From Avena insularis (Eukaryota > Streptophyta > Magnoliopsida > Poales > Poaceae): a stretch of 64,000 nucleotides of DNA. Position 1 is the stretch's first letter; each line of letters begins with the position of its first letter. The notes under the pieces are model-generated. The model was given only the letters and a program-made list of their open reading frames with translations, had not been told where the DNA came from and did no database searches. Shown piece by piece: positions 45,478 to 57,314 of the stretch. The stretch is taken from the NCBI GenBank assembly GCA_023614405.1, contig CM042684.1:534052682-534116681 (forward strand). Reading direction: 5' to 3'. Both the position numbers and the translations under genes were made by a program.

Positions 45478-46050
45478 ACCTGTGGATTCCCTCAAGGCAC
45501 ACGATTTTTATGCCTGACATGGACAATAGCCTTAACTTCAGCCCTCAACTTCGTCTCTGCCTGACCCTTGCAGTGCACTATCAAAACATAATCAACATGA
45601 TGACAGCGCACAGAGGATTGGATACAATTTCAAGTTCTATAAAGATACTGCTCTCCTTCTAAGATCAAATCCAATTCAGAGTTCCGTAGTAGTCCCAACA
45701 TGTTATAGAGAAGCTTATTTTACTGCAAAATGAGTCCCATATCCACCCTTTCCAATGATATTCTTCTGAGCTAACCGATTCGTTGAATGCTCTAAACCCA
45801 TCAGAGTAAACCAATGGCCCAAACCCAGGTGTAAAAATTCCAGGAGACCAACCAGAGGAGACGCGGAAACGGTAAATATCGCTTCGTAGCATTGCCCGAT
45901 CGAGCTTCCTTCATCACCAGAATACGAGCTATGGCACTGCTAGACCGAGCTGCACTGGCTCAAATTATCAGCATCACTTGATTTTGTTCTGACCAAGTGC
46001 TGTCAAGAGGTTTGTCCTGCACCATCAAAGCATGGCTTTCTTGCACTTGA
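45478..46050 (-). pseudogene. Inverted, intron-containing partial copy of the kinase gene
   Basis: On the minus strand 46050-45690 aligns with exon 1 of the gene at 1059-5144 (from about base 1300: CAAGTGCAAGAAAGCCATGC, AAAATCAAGTGATGCTGATA, GGCCATTGGTTTACTCTGA). 45690-45576 aligns with intron 1 (TTTGATC, CTTGAAAT, GTCATCAT), and 45576-45478 with exon 2. It carries a deletion removing [12 protein letters not shown], a 17-base deletion in exon 2, a stop in the former AYHC region and a splice acceptor changed from AG to AA. The retained intron shows duplication at the DNA level. The kinase parts after exon 2 are absent. Confidence 0.9.
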
Positions 46051-46953
46051 TAGTTTGAGGAGGCCCCGAAGGAAAGAAGTTGGAAATGCTATTCGTGTCT
46101 TGGGAATTAGTACGTACGTACCTGCTTGGTTTGTCTCCAAGAGGTGGGACTCACGGTCCGGCCGCTGTGGATGAGACGTGGCAGGATCCGGCGTTGCATT
46201 TCAGTAGCGACCGCCGGCGGCGAGACGATCGATTGCCGTGTACATCGACTGCGGTCGCCGGCCGACAGTCCTCACGTACGGCATGCATGTCGAAGCGCTG
46301 CCATCGCGCCCTATAGACGTCGATCGGTTCTTGTTTACTAGTGAGCTCCTCAAGTATTCGTCGAGGAACAGAGGCAGCAGATATACCGATTCTCCGATCG
46401 GACCCGTCGCCCCAGCTGGTCGCTGCATTGTCAATGTAGTAGTTATTAAGCAATATGCTGCAGCTATATATGCATGCGTCGTCATCAAGTGATGAGCAAC
46501 TCCGATCGATCCCTTCATCTTAATCCAGTTTAGGTTTTCTGCGTGGCTAGCTTAGCCGGACCAGGCTTGGGAGAAAGAAGAAGCTAGTAGCGACCCGCAC
46601 CGCACGTACGTACGTATGATATCTCAAGGAACGGAAAAAGAAAGAAGCAGATTCCTGCACCACACGAGTGGCCACACGTGTGGTGTGGCAAAAAGAAAAA
46701 AGAATTTAATTAATAATTAACCAGGCAAGAACCAGCAGCTCTGAAAACAAGAGCTTTGCCTGCTAACGAACAACCCTATTTCCTCGCTCGGGAGAAAACT
46801 AAGCTCCCGGCGGCAAAGACGGTCCAGCAATCACAGACCATACCTCTCTGGCTCTCTCCTCTCCTCGAAAAAGATCTAGGACCCATCCGTCACCTTCTTC
46901 CCACCAGTCAGCACATCCTTCCATATCCCCGCCCTCATCTCCTCGTCAAAGAT
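46051..46953. other. Spacer before the Copia element
   Basis: Contains GC-rich and CGTACGTACGTA-rich patches (46603-46615) and a CT-rich stretch at 46840-46950 that resembles a 5' leader. This stretch continues at 54662 after removal of the Copia insert. No gene can be supported. Confidence 0.45.
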
Positions 46954-46958
46954 CAAAC

Positions 46959-47190
46959 TGTTCGAACTAGAAATCAATAGACCAACGAGAGACAAGTGAA
47001 TGAACAGTAATCTTTATTGATCAAGAATGAAAGTTTATATACAACACTAAGGCGGTTCTCTATGACGGTTCTTGAGGGCAGTTTCGTAGAGAGCGTTCCC
47101 GGGAATGTGTACGTCGGTTTCCAGAGTTGTAGAACCATACGTGAAGTGGGGATTATTCCCAATAACCGCTTGGGTTATTTAATTCTAACA
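46959..47190 (-). repeat. 3' LTR of the Copia element
   Basis: 232 bases, bounded by TG and CA. It differs from the other LTR at five positions, four of them transitions. Confidence 0.96.
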
Positions 47191-47568
47191 CTCCTCCTAA
47201 TCACCGCTTAACTGTATATAGATCATCATCTTGATTAAGTCTCCTCAAAAACCCTGTGGAAAAAATATGAGGAGTATGGTAGATATGTTGTTAAAACTCC
47301 TTCAAAAACCCTGTGGGAAAATAAGGAGAAAATGACACAACATATAATGATTATCGCCTCTATTAACTCAATATGAAATAAATCCATAAAATCTAGAGGT
47401 CAATAAATATGTCTTTTATACCTTCCTAAAAACCCCGGTGGGGAAAACAGATAGTATGACATATAATCTTATGTTGATATTACCTCATTAAAAACCTTAA
47501 TGAGAACCTGTAAAGTAAACTCATTTAAGGGAAAAAGAGTGTAATATGATGTTTTGAACAGGAATAGT

Positions 47569-49613
47569 TCAGGAAGATACTCCCCCTGATACATGCAAAT
47601 CTCGAAGCCGTCGCATACCGATTCCATGAATATATTTTTGGAATGTTGAAGTTGGTAGAGACTTCGTAAACAAGTTGGCGAGATTATCGCATGACTTGAC
47701 TTGCAAGATATTTATTTCCCCACTCTTTTGGAGTTCATGAGGATAAAACAACTTTGAAGCAATATGCTTAGTGATATTGCTCTTGATGTATCCTGTTTGC
47801 ATCTGTGCAACACAAGCCGCATTATCCTCATAGATAATGGTAGGTGATTCGATAGAACCAATTCCACATGACTGTTGTATGTGGTTTATCATTCTGCGAA
47901 GCCACACACATTCGCGTGATGTCTCATATAATGCAATTATTTCAGAATGATTGGTAGAAGTGGCAACCAGAGTCTGTTTCGAAGACTTCCATGATATAGC
48001 AGTTCCACCATGTAGGAACACAAAGCCGGTCTGCGATCTGGCATTATGGGGATCAGATAAGTAGCCAGCATCAGTGTATCCGATCATACTGGAGTCCTGA
48101 TTTCTCTGAAACTGAAAGTATAGACCAAGATCCTTTGTGCCTTAGAGATATCGAAAGACATTCTTGACTCCCGACCAATGGCGTTTGGTAGGAGCTGCGC
48201 TGTGTCTAGCAAGTAGATTCACTGCAAATGCGAGGTCAGGTCTCGTACAATTTGCAAGATACATGAGCGCACCAATGGCACTGAGATATGGAACCTCGGG
48301 TCCCAACATCTCTTCTCCATCATCCCTTGGCCTGAACGGATCTTTCTCTACGTCTAGAGAACGAACCACCATGGGAGTTTTAGATGGATAGGATTTGTCC
48401 ATATTGAATTTCTCCAATATTTTCTAGATATAGGCAGCTTGGTGTACCATTATTCTTGAGGGAAGGTGCTCGAGTTGGAGACCCAAGCAAAATTTGGTTT
48501 GACCCAAATCCTTCATCTCAAATTCTGTCTTTAGATGATTGCGTGCTTCATCAATATCTTGTGCATTGCCAATAATGTTGAGATCATCGACATACACTGA
48601 AATGATGCAAAATCCTGAAAAGGACTTCTTGATGAAGACACATGGACAGTCATCATTGTTGGAGTAACCCTTCTGAAGAAGGAACTCACTAAGTCGGTTG
48701 TACCACATCCGTCCCGACTGTTTCAAGCCGTATAAAGACTTATTCAGTTTTACACAGTACATGTTGCGTTTAGCGCTTCCATTCGGGACAGAGACTCCAT
48801 CAGGAACCTTCATGTATATGTCCGAATCTAGTGACCCGCAAAGATATGCGGTCACGACATCCATCAACTGCATAGATAGACGATTTTTTGCACTGCCAAA
48901 GATATAAGATATCGGAAAGTGATACCACTCATTACTGGAGAATATGTCTCATTGAAATCAATGCCGGGTCTCTACGTGAAACCCTGTGCTACGAGCCTCG
49001 CTTTGTATCTCACCACCTCATTGTTCTCATTCCGTTTCCGGAGGAAAACCCATTTGAATCCCACAGGGAAAACATTGGGAGGTGTTGGTATTGCTTCTGT
49101 GAATACCTTTCTTTTATTGAGCGAAGCAAGTTCTGCTTGTATTGCTTCCTTCCATTTAGGCCAGTCGGAGCGTTTCTCACACTCAACAATAGTCCTTGGA
49201 TCATGATCATTGAGAAGGGTATCAGCAATTGTAGCAGAAAAATAAGTGTCGACAATTGTAGACTTACGGTTGAATGATTCTCCAAAATCGATATAGTTGG
49301 TGGATATCTCATGCACCCTTGTTGACTCTTCGTGATTTCCCAATACGCGTGAGTCTAGGTGTTCCGATGTCCCAGCCAGTGTGTGCAAGCTGGAGCTGGG
49401 TTGTGGAGGTTGCCCTTCCACTAGGTGTATACTACCCATAAGGTGTTCGTCAATGTTGAGCTGACTTGCATTTACCGATTTGGAGGATTTTCTCCTCTCT
49501 CTCTCCTTTGTTGCTTGCGTTTCTAATAAGTTGTTTAACCGTCGGCATGTTGTATGTGTATAGAAAAAAATGGATTGGTTTAGATCCATCTTAACCTGAT
49601 GATTGATCATCAT
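47569..49613 (-). pseudogene. Copia reverse transcriptase and RNase H relic
   Basis: FKWVFLRKRNENNEVVRYKA and RLVAQGF start the reverse transcriptase. After a stop at 48972-48974 and a frameshift near 48895 come LNKSLYGLKQSGRMWYNRL and the catalytic box ISVYVDDLNIIG (intact YVDD). In-frame stops lie at 48424-48426 (TAG) and 48142-48144 (TAA). RNase H follows with GYTDAGYLSDPHNARSQTG, SWKSSKQ and YEDNAACVAQMQ. The active residues survive although the frame does not. Confidence 0.88.
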
Positions 49614-49705
49614 GGAGTCTTTCTATTTCTATTTTCTATTAAATCGAAGAAAACCCTAATTTGGGTCTGAAATAACTTTATAAGAAATCCGGACACTACC
49701 AATCC

Positions 49706-51326
49706 TTAAACATTTCCGGAAACCACACGGTTAGAAGCCGTACTACTCCCCCTCTTTTTAGGATCAGGGAATTGAGTGGTTTTTGTTGGTACCTCCACTC
49801 TTTCTGGCGCATTTCTGACCGGTTTCCAGGATTTAGTAACACCTTTTAGATCAGTAAATGAATCTGGCAGATTATTTGCAAGATGTTGCAAATTGATAAT
49901 TTTCCGAACTTGGAGTTCGGTCTCTTGGGTACGTGGATCAGAGGTTGAAATGGCGATAGCATTCCAGTCAATTTCCGGGCATTCTTTCTGGTACTTGAAA
50001 TCTCCCCCTAATGCCGGAAAATGTTCCTCATCAAATATGCAATCAGCGTGACGGGCTGTGAATAGATCCCCAGTAAGGGGTTCCAGGTACTTAATAATCG
50101 ACGGCGATTTGTACCCCACATAGATCCCTAGTTTTCTGTGTGGGCCCATGGATGTCCGCTGTGGTGGTGAGATCGGGATGTATGCAGCACATCCGAACTT
50201 ACGCAGATGGGAAATGCTGGGAGGATTTCCACGTACCAATTGCAGAGAAATCTTGTGATATGCGATGAGGTCGCAATTGGATTAGGTCGGCGGCGTGTAA
50301 AACCGCGTGACCCCAACACGAAGTTGGCAAGCTGCAATTCATTAACAAAGGTCTTGCAATGAGTCTGATCCTCTTTATTAGTGACTAAGCCAAAACATTT
50401 TGAGTGTGGACATATGGAACAGAGTGCTGAACTTCAATCCCCAAGGCCATGCAATAGTCATTGAAGGCGCGTGAAGAGAATTCTGCAGCATTGTCCATGC
50501 GAATTGATTTAATTCGACTTTCTGGATAATGGGCCTGTAACTTAATTACTTCCCACATTATCTTGGCAAATGCATGATTTCGTGTGGAAAGAAGACACAC
50601 ATGTGACCATCGTGTAGATGCATCAATCAAAACCATGAAATACCTAAATGGTCCAGATAATGGTTGGATAGGACCACAAATATCACCTTGAATTCCCTCA
50701 AGGAATTGAAGTGGTTCAACTTGTATTTTGAGGTGCGAAGGCCTCAAAATTAGCTTCCATGTGGCACATGATATACACACAAAGTCTGATGACTGAGGGA
50801 ATTTTGACTCATGCAAATTATGACCAATGGAATTGCTAGTAATCTTCCTCATCATCCCGATACCGGGATGGCTGAGGCGATCATGCCAAGTTTGAAATGC
50901 ATCAACATTCTGGAAGATTACCTTGTAAGCAACATGTTCTACGGGCTTGATGTACGTATAGTACAGTCCGGACGACAGAGAAGGAATTTTTTCAAGTACT
51001 TGCTTGCCATATCCGTTATCTTTTGTGAAGAGCAGATACTCTTCTTTGTTGTCTTCGTGGGTTTCAATATGAAAACCATTCTTACGGATATCTCGATAAC
51101 TGATTAAGGTACGTGACGAATCGGGATACAATAAGGCATCCTCAATTGTCACTTGTGTACCGTTTGGGAGGGGAAATATGGCACGTCCAGTGTCAACAAT
51201 TACCGTATCGCGTCCAGCGATAGTCAAAATATCTCCATTCATCTTTTTTAGAGTCTGAAAATATTTCAACTCCCTCAGTATGGAGTTTGTGGTAGCACTG
51301 TCCACAAGGCATAATTCCTCTTCCAT
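49706..51326 (-). pseudogene. Copia protease and integrase relic
   Basis: LCLVDSATTN (near 51300) is the aspartic protease active site. WHDRLSHPGIGMMRK and CISC are the HHCC zinc region before integrase. GDICGPI and RMDNAAEFSS supply the two core aspartates; the expected last glutamate lies near the break at 50385, where the frame ends. Downstream GCAAYIPISPPQRTSMGPHRK and LGIYVGYKSPSI are the conserved C-terminal integrase segment. A frameshift near 50300 separates the two parts. Confidence 0.85.
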
Positions 51327-51606
51327 CGGATTGTCCCCGTAGAGAGCTATATATAAAAATGAAGAATTTTCAATAAGAAAACCTTATTTAGATACATAGA
51401 ATACAATCTTTATTATATCAAAGTGCTGATACAATATAAATGACAACAATAATACTTATGTTCTTATTACAACATCACAAATGGACATAAATTAAAGTGA
51501 TCACTAAGGAGATAGTGGGACTAGTCGAAGTCTCCAAACACGTCGTTTGAGGCATACTCAATCATCATGTTCTCCGTGCTCATAGGATCCTCGGGCTGCT
51601 GGAGAG

Positions 51607-52559
51607 TCATGGTGTTGCTAGGTCCAGGAGGAGCATCTTGCGAACAACCAGCTCCATTGGTGCCATCTGGATGAAGGTTGAAGTTGGCTTCAAACCTTTT
51701 CCCTTGAGGTGTCTTGCGTCATTGGGATTGCTGGTAGAGTATTGCCAGATGCTTTGAGGTCTTGCACTTGTTAGTAGGATGCGTGTAGCATCCACACTTG
51801 TCACAAAGCCTAGTTTTATCATACTTTGGCTTTGCGGTGCCTTTCCCATGGTCCGAGTTTCGAGGCTTCCTGTTCCGGTTGCGCTTACGCTTACCCTTGA
51901 AGTTTGATTGGTTGCCGTTGAAGGAACCACCAAACTTTCTTCCGTTCGCGACATTCATATGAACTTCCGCAAGGTTGGGAACCAACGGGCGTTGAGAGCC
52001 ATTCTTAGCAAGAAGCTCATCATGCTTTTCAGCCTGAAGTAGGATATGAATAAGGTCTGAATAGACCTGGTAGTCATGGCCTTGATTCTTTGGAGGAGCC
52101 TTTCAGATGGGAGCATAGTGGATAGAGTTTTTTCTATCTTTTCCGCATCTGTAGGTTCCTTCTCGCAAAAGCGTAGCTTGGAACTTATCTTATGAACCTC
52201 ATGATTGTAATCCCAAACGGACTTGAAGTCCTGGAATCTAAGATGAGTCCAATCATGAAGTGCTTCGCGGGACAAGCGCCTTACGCTTTTCATACCTCGT
52301 TTGAGGGCACGAAACAAAGTAAATGGGGATTCCTCCTCCAAATACTCGGACTTAAGATCCGGGTGAATATGATGCCTTATAATGTACAAGGTAGCATATT
52401 TTTGCTCTTCTCTCAGCGGTCTTGGCTCCAGGAAGGGGTCGTCCGGTTACGGATGGCACGCACTATCCCACGGGACGCAAGAGCGATCTTGATGTCCATG
52501 GCCCATGTAGGGTAGTTGTGGCCATTAAGCTCGAGTGAATCGAACTCTTTGCCAGCCAT
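51607..52559 (-). pseudogene. Copia gag relic with zinc knuckle
   Basis: The ATG at 52559 opens MAGKEFDSLELNGHNYPTWA, the usual start of plant Copia Gag. A frameshift near 52420 and another near 51970 break the frame. The segment FTLFRALKRGMKSVRRLSRE and DWTHLRFQDFKSVWDYNHEV matches the UBN2/retrotran_gag domain. CDKCGCYTHPTNKC (near 51800) is the CCHC zinc knuckle that packs element RNA. The product would form the virus-like particle shell. Confidence 0.85.
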
Positions 52560-54424
52560 CGGTTACCTACATGGTAAACCAGAGAATATTAATCTACGTT
52601 CGGTAAATTAAAATCCATCATGGTCATGTTGTAATGAACTATGCAAAATTAAATGATGACTTCAAGAAGTGGGCTCGAAATCATTAGTGTGAACTTCAAA
52701 TTGTTAAGTATGACACATTGTAGATAATCTCCGAAGAATATTCGAAGTCCGTCTCGCAGCACTAGAGAGTATAATCTGATGAAATCAGTAGATACTCATA
52801 CTTCTAATGCCTTATGTCATGACTTAATAAAATATTTGGGAGAGCACATTGTTAAGCAATCATAGTGTCAGAAATGACAAAATGTTTAAACAGTAGTGGT
52901 GATAATCTGCAGTGCAGTAGATCTGGCCACTACCTTGTGTTCCCAAAACATCAATTTAAAGAAATCACTTTGAATTTTGTATACCAATTCGTGCTCGTAT
53001 CGAGTCAAAATGACTCAATTAAGACGATGAATTGATCTATTGCAAGAAATTGAAAATATCAATTGCAAATGATGAATGTAATAAATCTCAACATGTGCAC
53101 ACACGGAAATATATTACACCAAATATTTTTGGAGTACACATAGTACTCGACAAATAAACAGTACTAAAAAAAACTTGTACTGAAATTTAACAGAATCTAT
53201 CACAGAAATTAATCTACTGCTAGAACTGTTTAAAAAAACAATGCGCTAATATGCTGAACGAAAAGCAAACTAAGCCAATACTACTAGAAACTGCTGGTGC
53301 TTGACCGCATGTGCATCTCCCACTTTGGTCAAAGCAGCAAGGCAGTCTTTATTATTCACCAAAGGATAAGGGAAGGAACCACGGGCGGTGTCCTCGCAAC
53401 AATTCCCCACCACACACGACCGCTCCAGGAAATTCACCCCACGCGACCGCTCCGGTCAATGGTGGCCAGCCGATTCACCGGCGGCGTACAGAGGTGCGTG
53501 GCCCTCCGTTCACATCCTCTGGAGAAGAACCACCAGGGAGGCCGGAAGTCGACGCCACGCCGTTGGGGAAGCTGCTGGAGAGCCCGAGTGCGGCCGGGCT
53601 CCATCCACCGGAGCGGCGCCCATGGCTACTCGCAGGTGGGCTGGGCAGCGGGGGCCCCAGAGCGGCGAGGCGACGGCGAGCGCCCATGCGCCGTGAAGGA
53701 GGCGGAGTCGCGGGCGTTGGTGACGGCAGGCGCGGCGCGGCGCGGCGGCTTCGACCTCAACAACCGTTGCGCTAGCACGCGGCGTGGCGGCTTCGACCTC
53801 AACGACCGTTGCGCTAGCGCGCGGCGTGACGGAGTTGGCGTTGGCGTGCGGCACGGCGGCTGTGGCAGCGCCCTCCATATCGACAACCGCCGGGGTCGGA
53901 GATGGAAGGAGAGGTGCGACGACATCGACGGCGGCAATGGATGTGCCGCCAAACTCGAAGACCGATGTAGGCGACCGCCCAGCGGCGTCCACGCCGGCGG
54001 CGGAGCCGTACCCGTGCATGGGGCAAATAATCCAGCCATGCCTCGAGCACCAGAACGCCGGTGGCCGCCCGGCCAACGCCGGGTCGGGGTTCTCGCCGGC
54101 CATGATGCGACGACGCGGAGGGCATCGGCAGGAGGGCAACGTCGGTCGCTGGACCGGCACCGCTCCGGTTGCGGATGCCCAGGCCGCGGAAACGGCCCAT
54201 GCTGTGGCGGCGCGACCGGTAACCACCGGCGCCGTGGCGTCGGCTGATGTAGAGGCGCCGGCCGTCGAAGCGGCGGTGCACTCCAAGACCATCCATGCGG
54301 CGACGAGCGCCGAAGCGGCAACGAAGGTACAACGGAAAGCGAGGCATCTTCTAGTTCTCACCTTTTCTTGTTCTTACTCCGGTGATCGCCGGAGTTTGCT
54401 CTCGCTGGGAGCGTGCTGATAACG
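52560..54424 (-). other. Long leader of the Copia element with a GC-rich block
   Basis: Between the primer site and gag are 1.87 kb, longer than usual. About 53390-54350 is very GC-rich, open in several frames on both strands and has a tandem unit (CTTCGACCTCAAC.ACCGTTG, 53748 and 53790). 52560-53300 is AT-rich. The longest sense frame (54361-53510, 283 codons) is Ala/Pro-rich without a known domain. It may be a captured host exon or a composition artefact. Confidence 0.5.
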
Positions 54425-54656
54425 TGTTCGAACTAGAAATCAATAGACCAACGAGAGACAAGTGAATGAACAGTAATCTTTATTGATCAAGAATGAAAGT
54501 TTATATACAACACTAAGGCGGTTCTCTATGACGGTTCTTGAGGGCAGTTCCGTAGAGAGCGTTCCCGAGAATGTGTACGTCGCTTTCCAGAGTTGTAGAA
54601 CCGTACGTGAAGTGGGGATTATTTCCAATAACCGCTTGGGTTATTTAATTCTAACA
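54425..54656 (-). repeat. 5' LTR of the Copia element
   Basis: 232 bases. On the minus strand it is followed by CGTTATCAGCACGC, the tRNA primer-binding region, at about 54424-54411. Confidence 0.96.
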
Positions 54657-54661
54657 CAAAC

Positions 54662-55638
54662 AATCATACCTCTCTCCTCGGATCACATACCGCCGGACAG
54701 CCATCGGATCCCTGCCCTCCTCTTCCTCTTCCTTTTCCTCTTCCTCGTCAAAGGCAAAGTCTAAGTCGGTCGGTCGCACGCGCCAAGCCGCACGCGGACT
54801 GTAACCTCAGGGTTCTACTCATAGATGAAAGATTTCGGGATGGTTCGAATTTTAGGGGACGGAAGAGCGGTAGGTTGGGGCTGGCGGGAAGAGCATAAAA
54901 TATATTCACGACCACAAGCGATTAGCTCCTGGACGATCAGCCAGCCGCAGACAGATACGAGAATCGACGAGCCAAGGCTAGCCGTCGACTATTCACCTCT
55001 ACGCCCGCCCTCTCCTCTTCTCTACCGATTAGGCGCTGATTTTTAGGGGTAGTTAATGCCTCCCACGCCTAAACAAAACATCGTGACAACTTCACCAATT
55101 CCAACAGCCAAACAAAACAGTCGATAAAAAATCTAAAATTCTCAGACCGCGTCCGTCGCAATAACGTGTCTACGACATGAAGATAAGTTCCCGGGATCCA
55201 TCATGCGTGGCCTGGTAACCGCACACGAATGCGCTCTGCCAGTAAATTATCTGTATCCACGATACAATGAAAAATCCCGAAGGACACGTTGGGTACACGA
55301 AATAAAGCACTGAAATTCAATATTCGATAATACCTTCACGACCCGAACTGGATTACGCCAGCAAATACCGAGTTCAAGCTCGGGGACTTGAATTTGATGT
55401 AGGTTCACGATGTTTTTGTCCAAGAGCAATTAACTGAGTCCCGATCCGTCGGATGCATCAGACTCGTTGTATCAAATTCCTATGCCGATAAAAATACAAG
55501 AATATAAAATTATCTATTTACAGGAAACTTCGGATTACAACTGACAAGGTATTTGAGACTCAAACCCGATTCTACGATTTAGATGGAGTCTCGGGGCTAC
55601 TGACATGGGTATGACCTATCGGATCCCTATGATTAGTT
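54662..55638. other. Spacer and probable outer LTR sequence
   Basis: The first part continues the CT-rich sequence interrupted by the Copia element. From about 55360 to 55638, wording such as GTCTCGGGGCTACTGACATG suggests a Gypsy-type LTR into which the next element inserted. No gene recognised. Confidence 0.4.
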
Positions 55639-57314
55639 TGATGGGTTCGTAGCCTGGAAAACAAAAAATTTCTACCGCAAGAACGAACAAAACCCAGATC
55701 TAATCTAGATAAAAGCCAAGATCTAATCTATTAGACATGTGCAACGAGATAGATCTGTACTAACCCTTGTAGACCCGAAAGCGTTACGAGATCGGATCTC
55801 GTGGTTGATGTAGTCGATCACTTGCCGATCTCAAGATCGAGTGGACGATCCTTCCGGCCGCATTCGGCAGCGCTTCCATGATCGGTCACTGCGTCGGGTC
55901 GAGCAGACCTTCCTCTCCCTGTTCCGTGAGCGGCGGAGGTAGTAGATCTTCTCCACGGAATCCCAAGCCTGACGGTGTGGTGGTGGTGGTGGAGTAGAGA
56001 TTTCTGCAGGCTTCGCCTAAGCCTAAGCGAGAGGAAGGAGGAGGAGAGGCGGCTAGGGTTTGTTATGGGAGAGGTCTAGGGGTGGCACCTCCCTCTATTT
56101 AAAGGAGGAGGCGCCATGGGAGGGAGTCCTAGTAGGACTCCCCTCCCTCCTTGGCCGACGGATTGGGAGGGGGGAGGAATCCTCCTCCCCCACGAATCCG
56201 TGTCTTGCCCCACAAAGACTCCTTGATCCTTTCTTGGTTTTCAAGCAAACTCCAAGAAATCTTCTAGAACCTTCCAGAATATTCCGAAACCTTCTAGAAT
56301 CTCCATACAAACACTCCGGAACATTTCCTAACTTAGAAAATGATCCCCAATATATGAATCTTATTCTCCGGACAATTCCGGATCTCCTCGTGATGTCCCG
56401 GATCCAATCCGAGACTCCGAACAACATTCGGTCTCCAACGCATATTCCATATCTACTTAAAACAACTTCGAACCTTAAGTGTGTCACCCTACGGTTCGTG
56501 AATATGCAGACATGATGAAGACACCTCTCCGATCAATAACCATCAGCGGGATCTGGAGATCCATAATGGCTCCCACATATTCAACGATGACTTCATGATC
56601 GATAGAACCATTAACATACGAAACCAATTCCCTTTGTCACGCGATATTCTACTTATCCGAGGTTTGATCGTCGGTATCTCCATACCTAGTTCTACCTCGT
56701 TACTAATAAGTACTCTTTACTCGTTCCATGATATGTCATCCCTTGTGACCCAGTCACATGCTTGCAAGCTAACTAGATGACATTCCACCGAGAGGGCCCA
56801 GAGCATATCTATCCGTCATATGGATGGACAGATCCCAATCTTGGTCCATGCGCTTCAACACATACTTTCAGAATACCCAATGACACCTTTATAACCACCC
56901 GATTCTGAGCGGTGTTTGATATCATCAAAGTACCCTTCCGGTGATGGTGATTAACATAACCTCATGGTCGAAGGATTAGGTTACTATGCATTTGAAAGCT
57001 TACAGCAATACGAACTTAATGACTTGATCTTATGCTACGCTTACTATGGGTGTGTGTCCATCACATCATTCTCCTAATGATATGATCTTGTTATTAACGA
57101 CATCCAATGCCCATGATCAGGAAACCATGATCATCCATTAATCAACAAGCTAGTTTAACAAGAGGCTTACTAGGGACTATTTTATGTTTACAAAACAGAC
57201 AAGTATTAATGTTTCCGGTTAATAAAATTATAGCATGGGATGTAAACATTTATCATAAACATAAAGATATAATAATAACCACTTTATTATTGCCTCTTGG
57301 GCATATCTCCAACA
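55639..57314 (-). repeat. 3' LTR of the BARE/Angela-type element
   Basis: About 1676 bases. The minus strand has a TTTAAATAG TATA-like box at 56093-56101. Over the AT-rich 855 bases at 56460-57314 I count about 14 differences from the other LTR; the GC-rich part differs more, with several small indels. Confidence 0.92.

Larger units (their letters stand above)
46959..54656 (-). mobile_element. Complete Copia-superfamily LTR retrotransposon, minus strand, 7.7 kb
   Basis: LTRs at 46959-47190 and 54425-54656 are each 232 bases (TGTTCGAACT...TTCTAACA). The duplication CAAAC flanks it at 46954-46958 and 54657-54661. On the minus strand a polypurine tract (AGGAGGAG) abuts the left LTR, and a primer site (TTATCAGCACG) follows the right LTR. 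The order gag, protease, integrase, reverse transcriptase, RNase H is Copia. The LTRs differ at 5 of 232 bases (2.2 percent), about 0.8 million years at the commonly used grass rate of 1.3e-8. Several stops and frameshifts make it defective. Confidence 0.96.

Noticed and set aside
42482..46337. CACTA element ending at TTTACTAGTG (46328-46337)
   Set aside because: The flanking triplets (ATA left, AGC right) do not match and no subterminal repeats lie near the right site.
53297..54247. 316-codon plus-strand ORF in the Copia leader
   Set aside because: GC-rich sequence is open in several frames on both strands; no domain, and it is antisense to the element.
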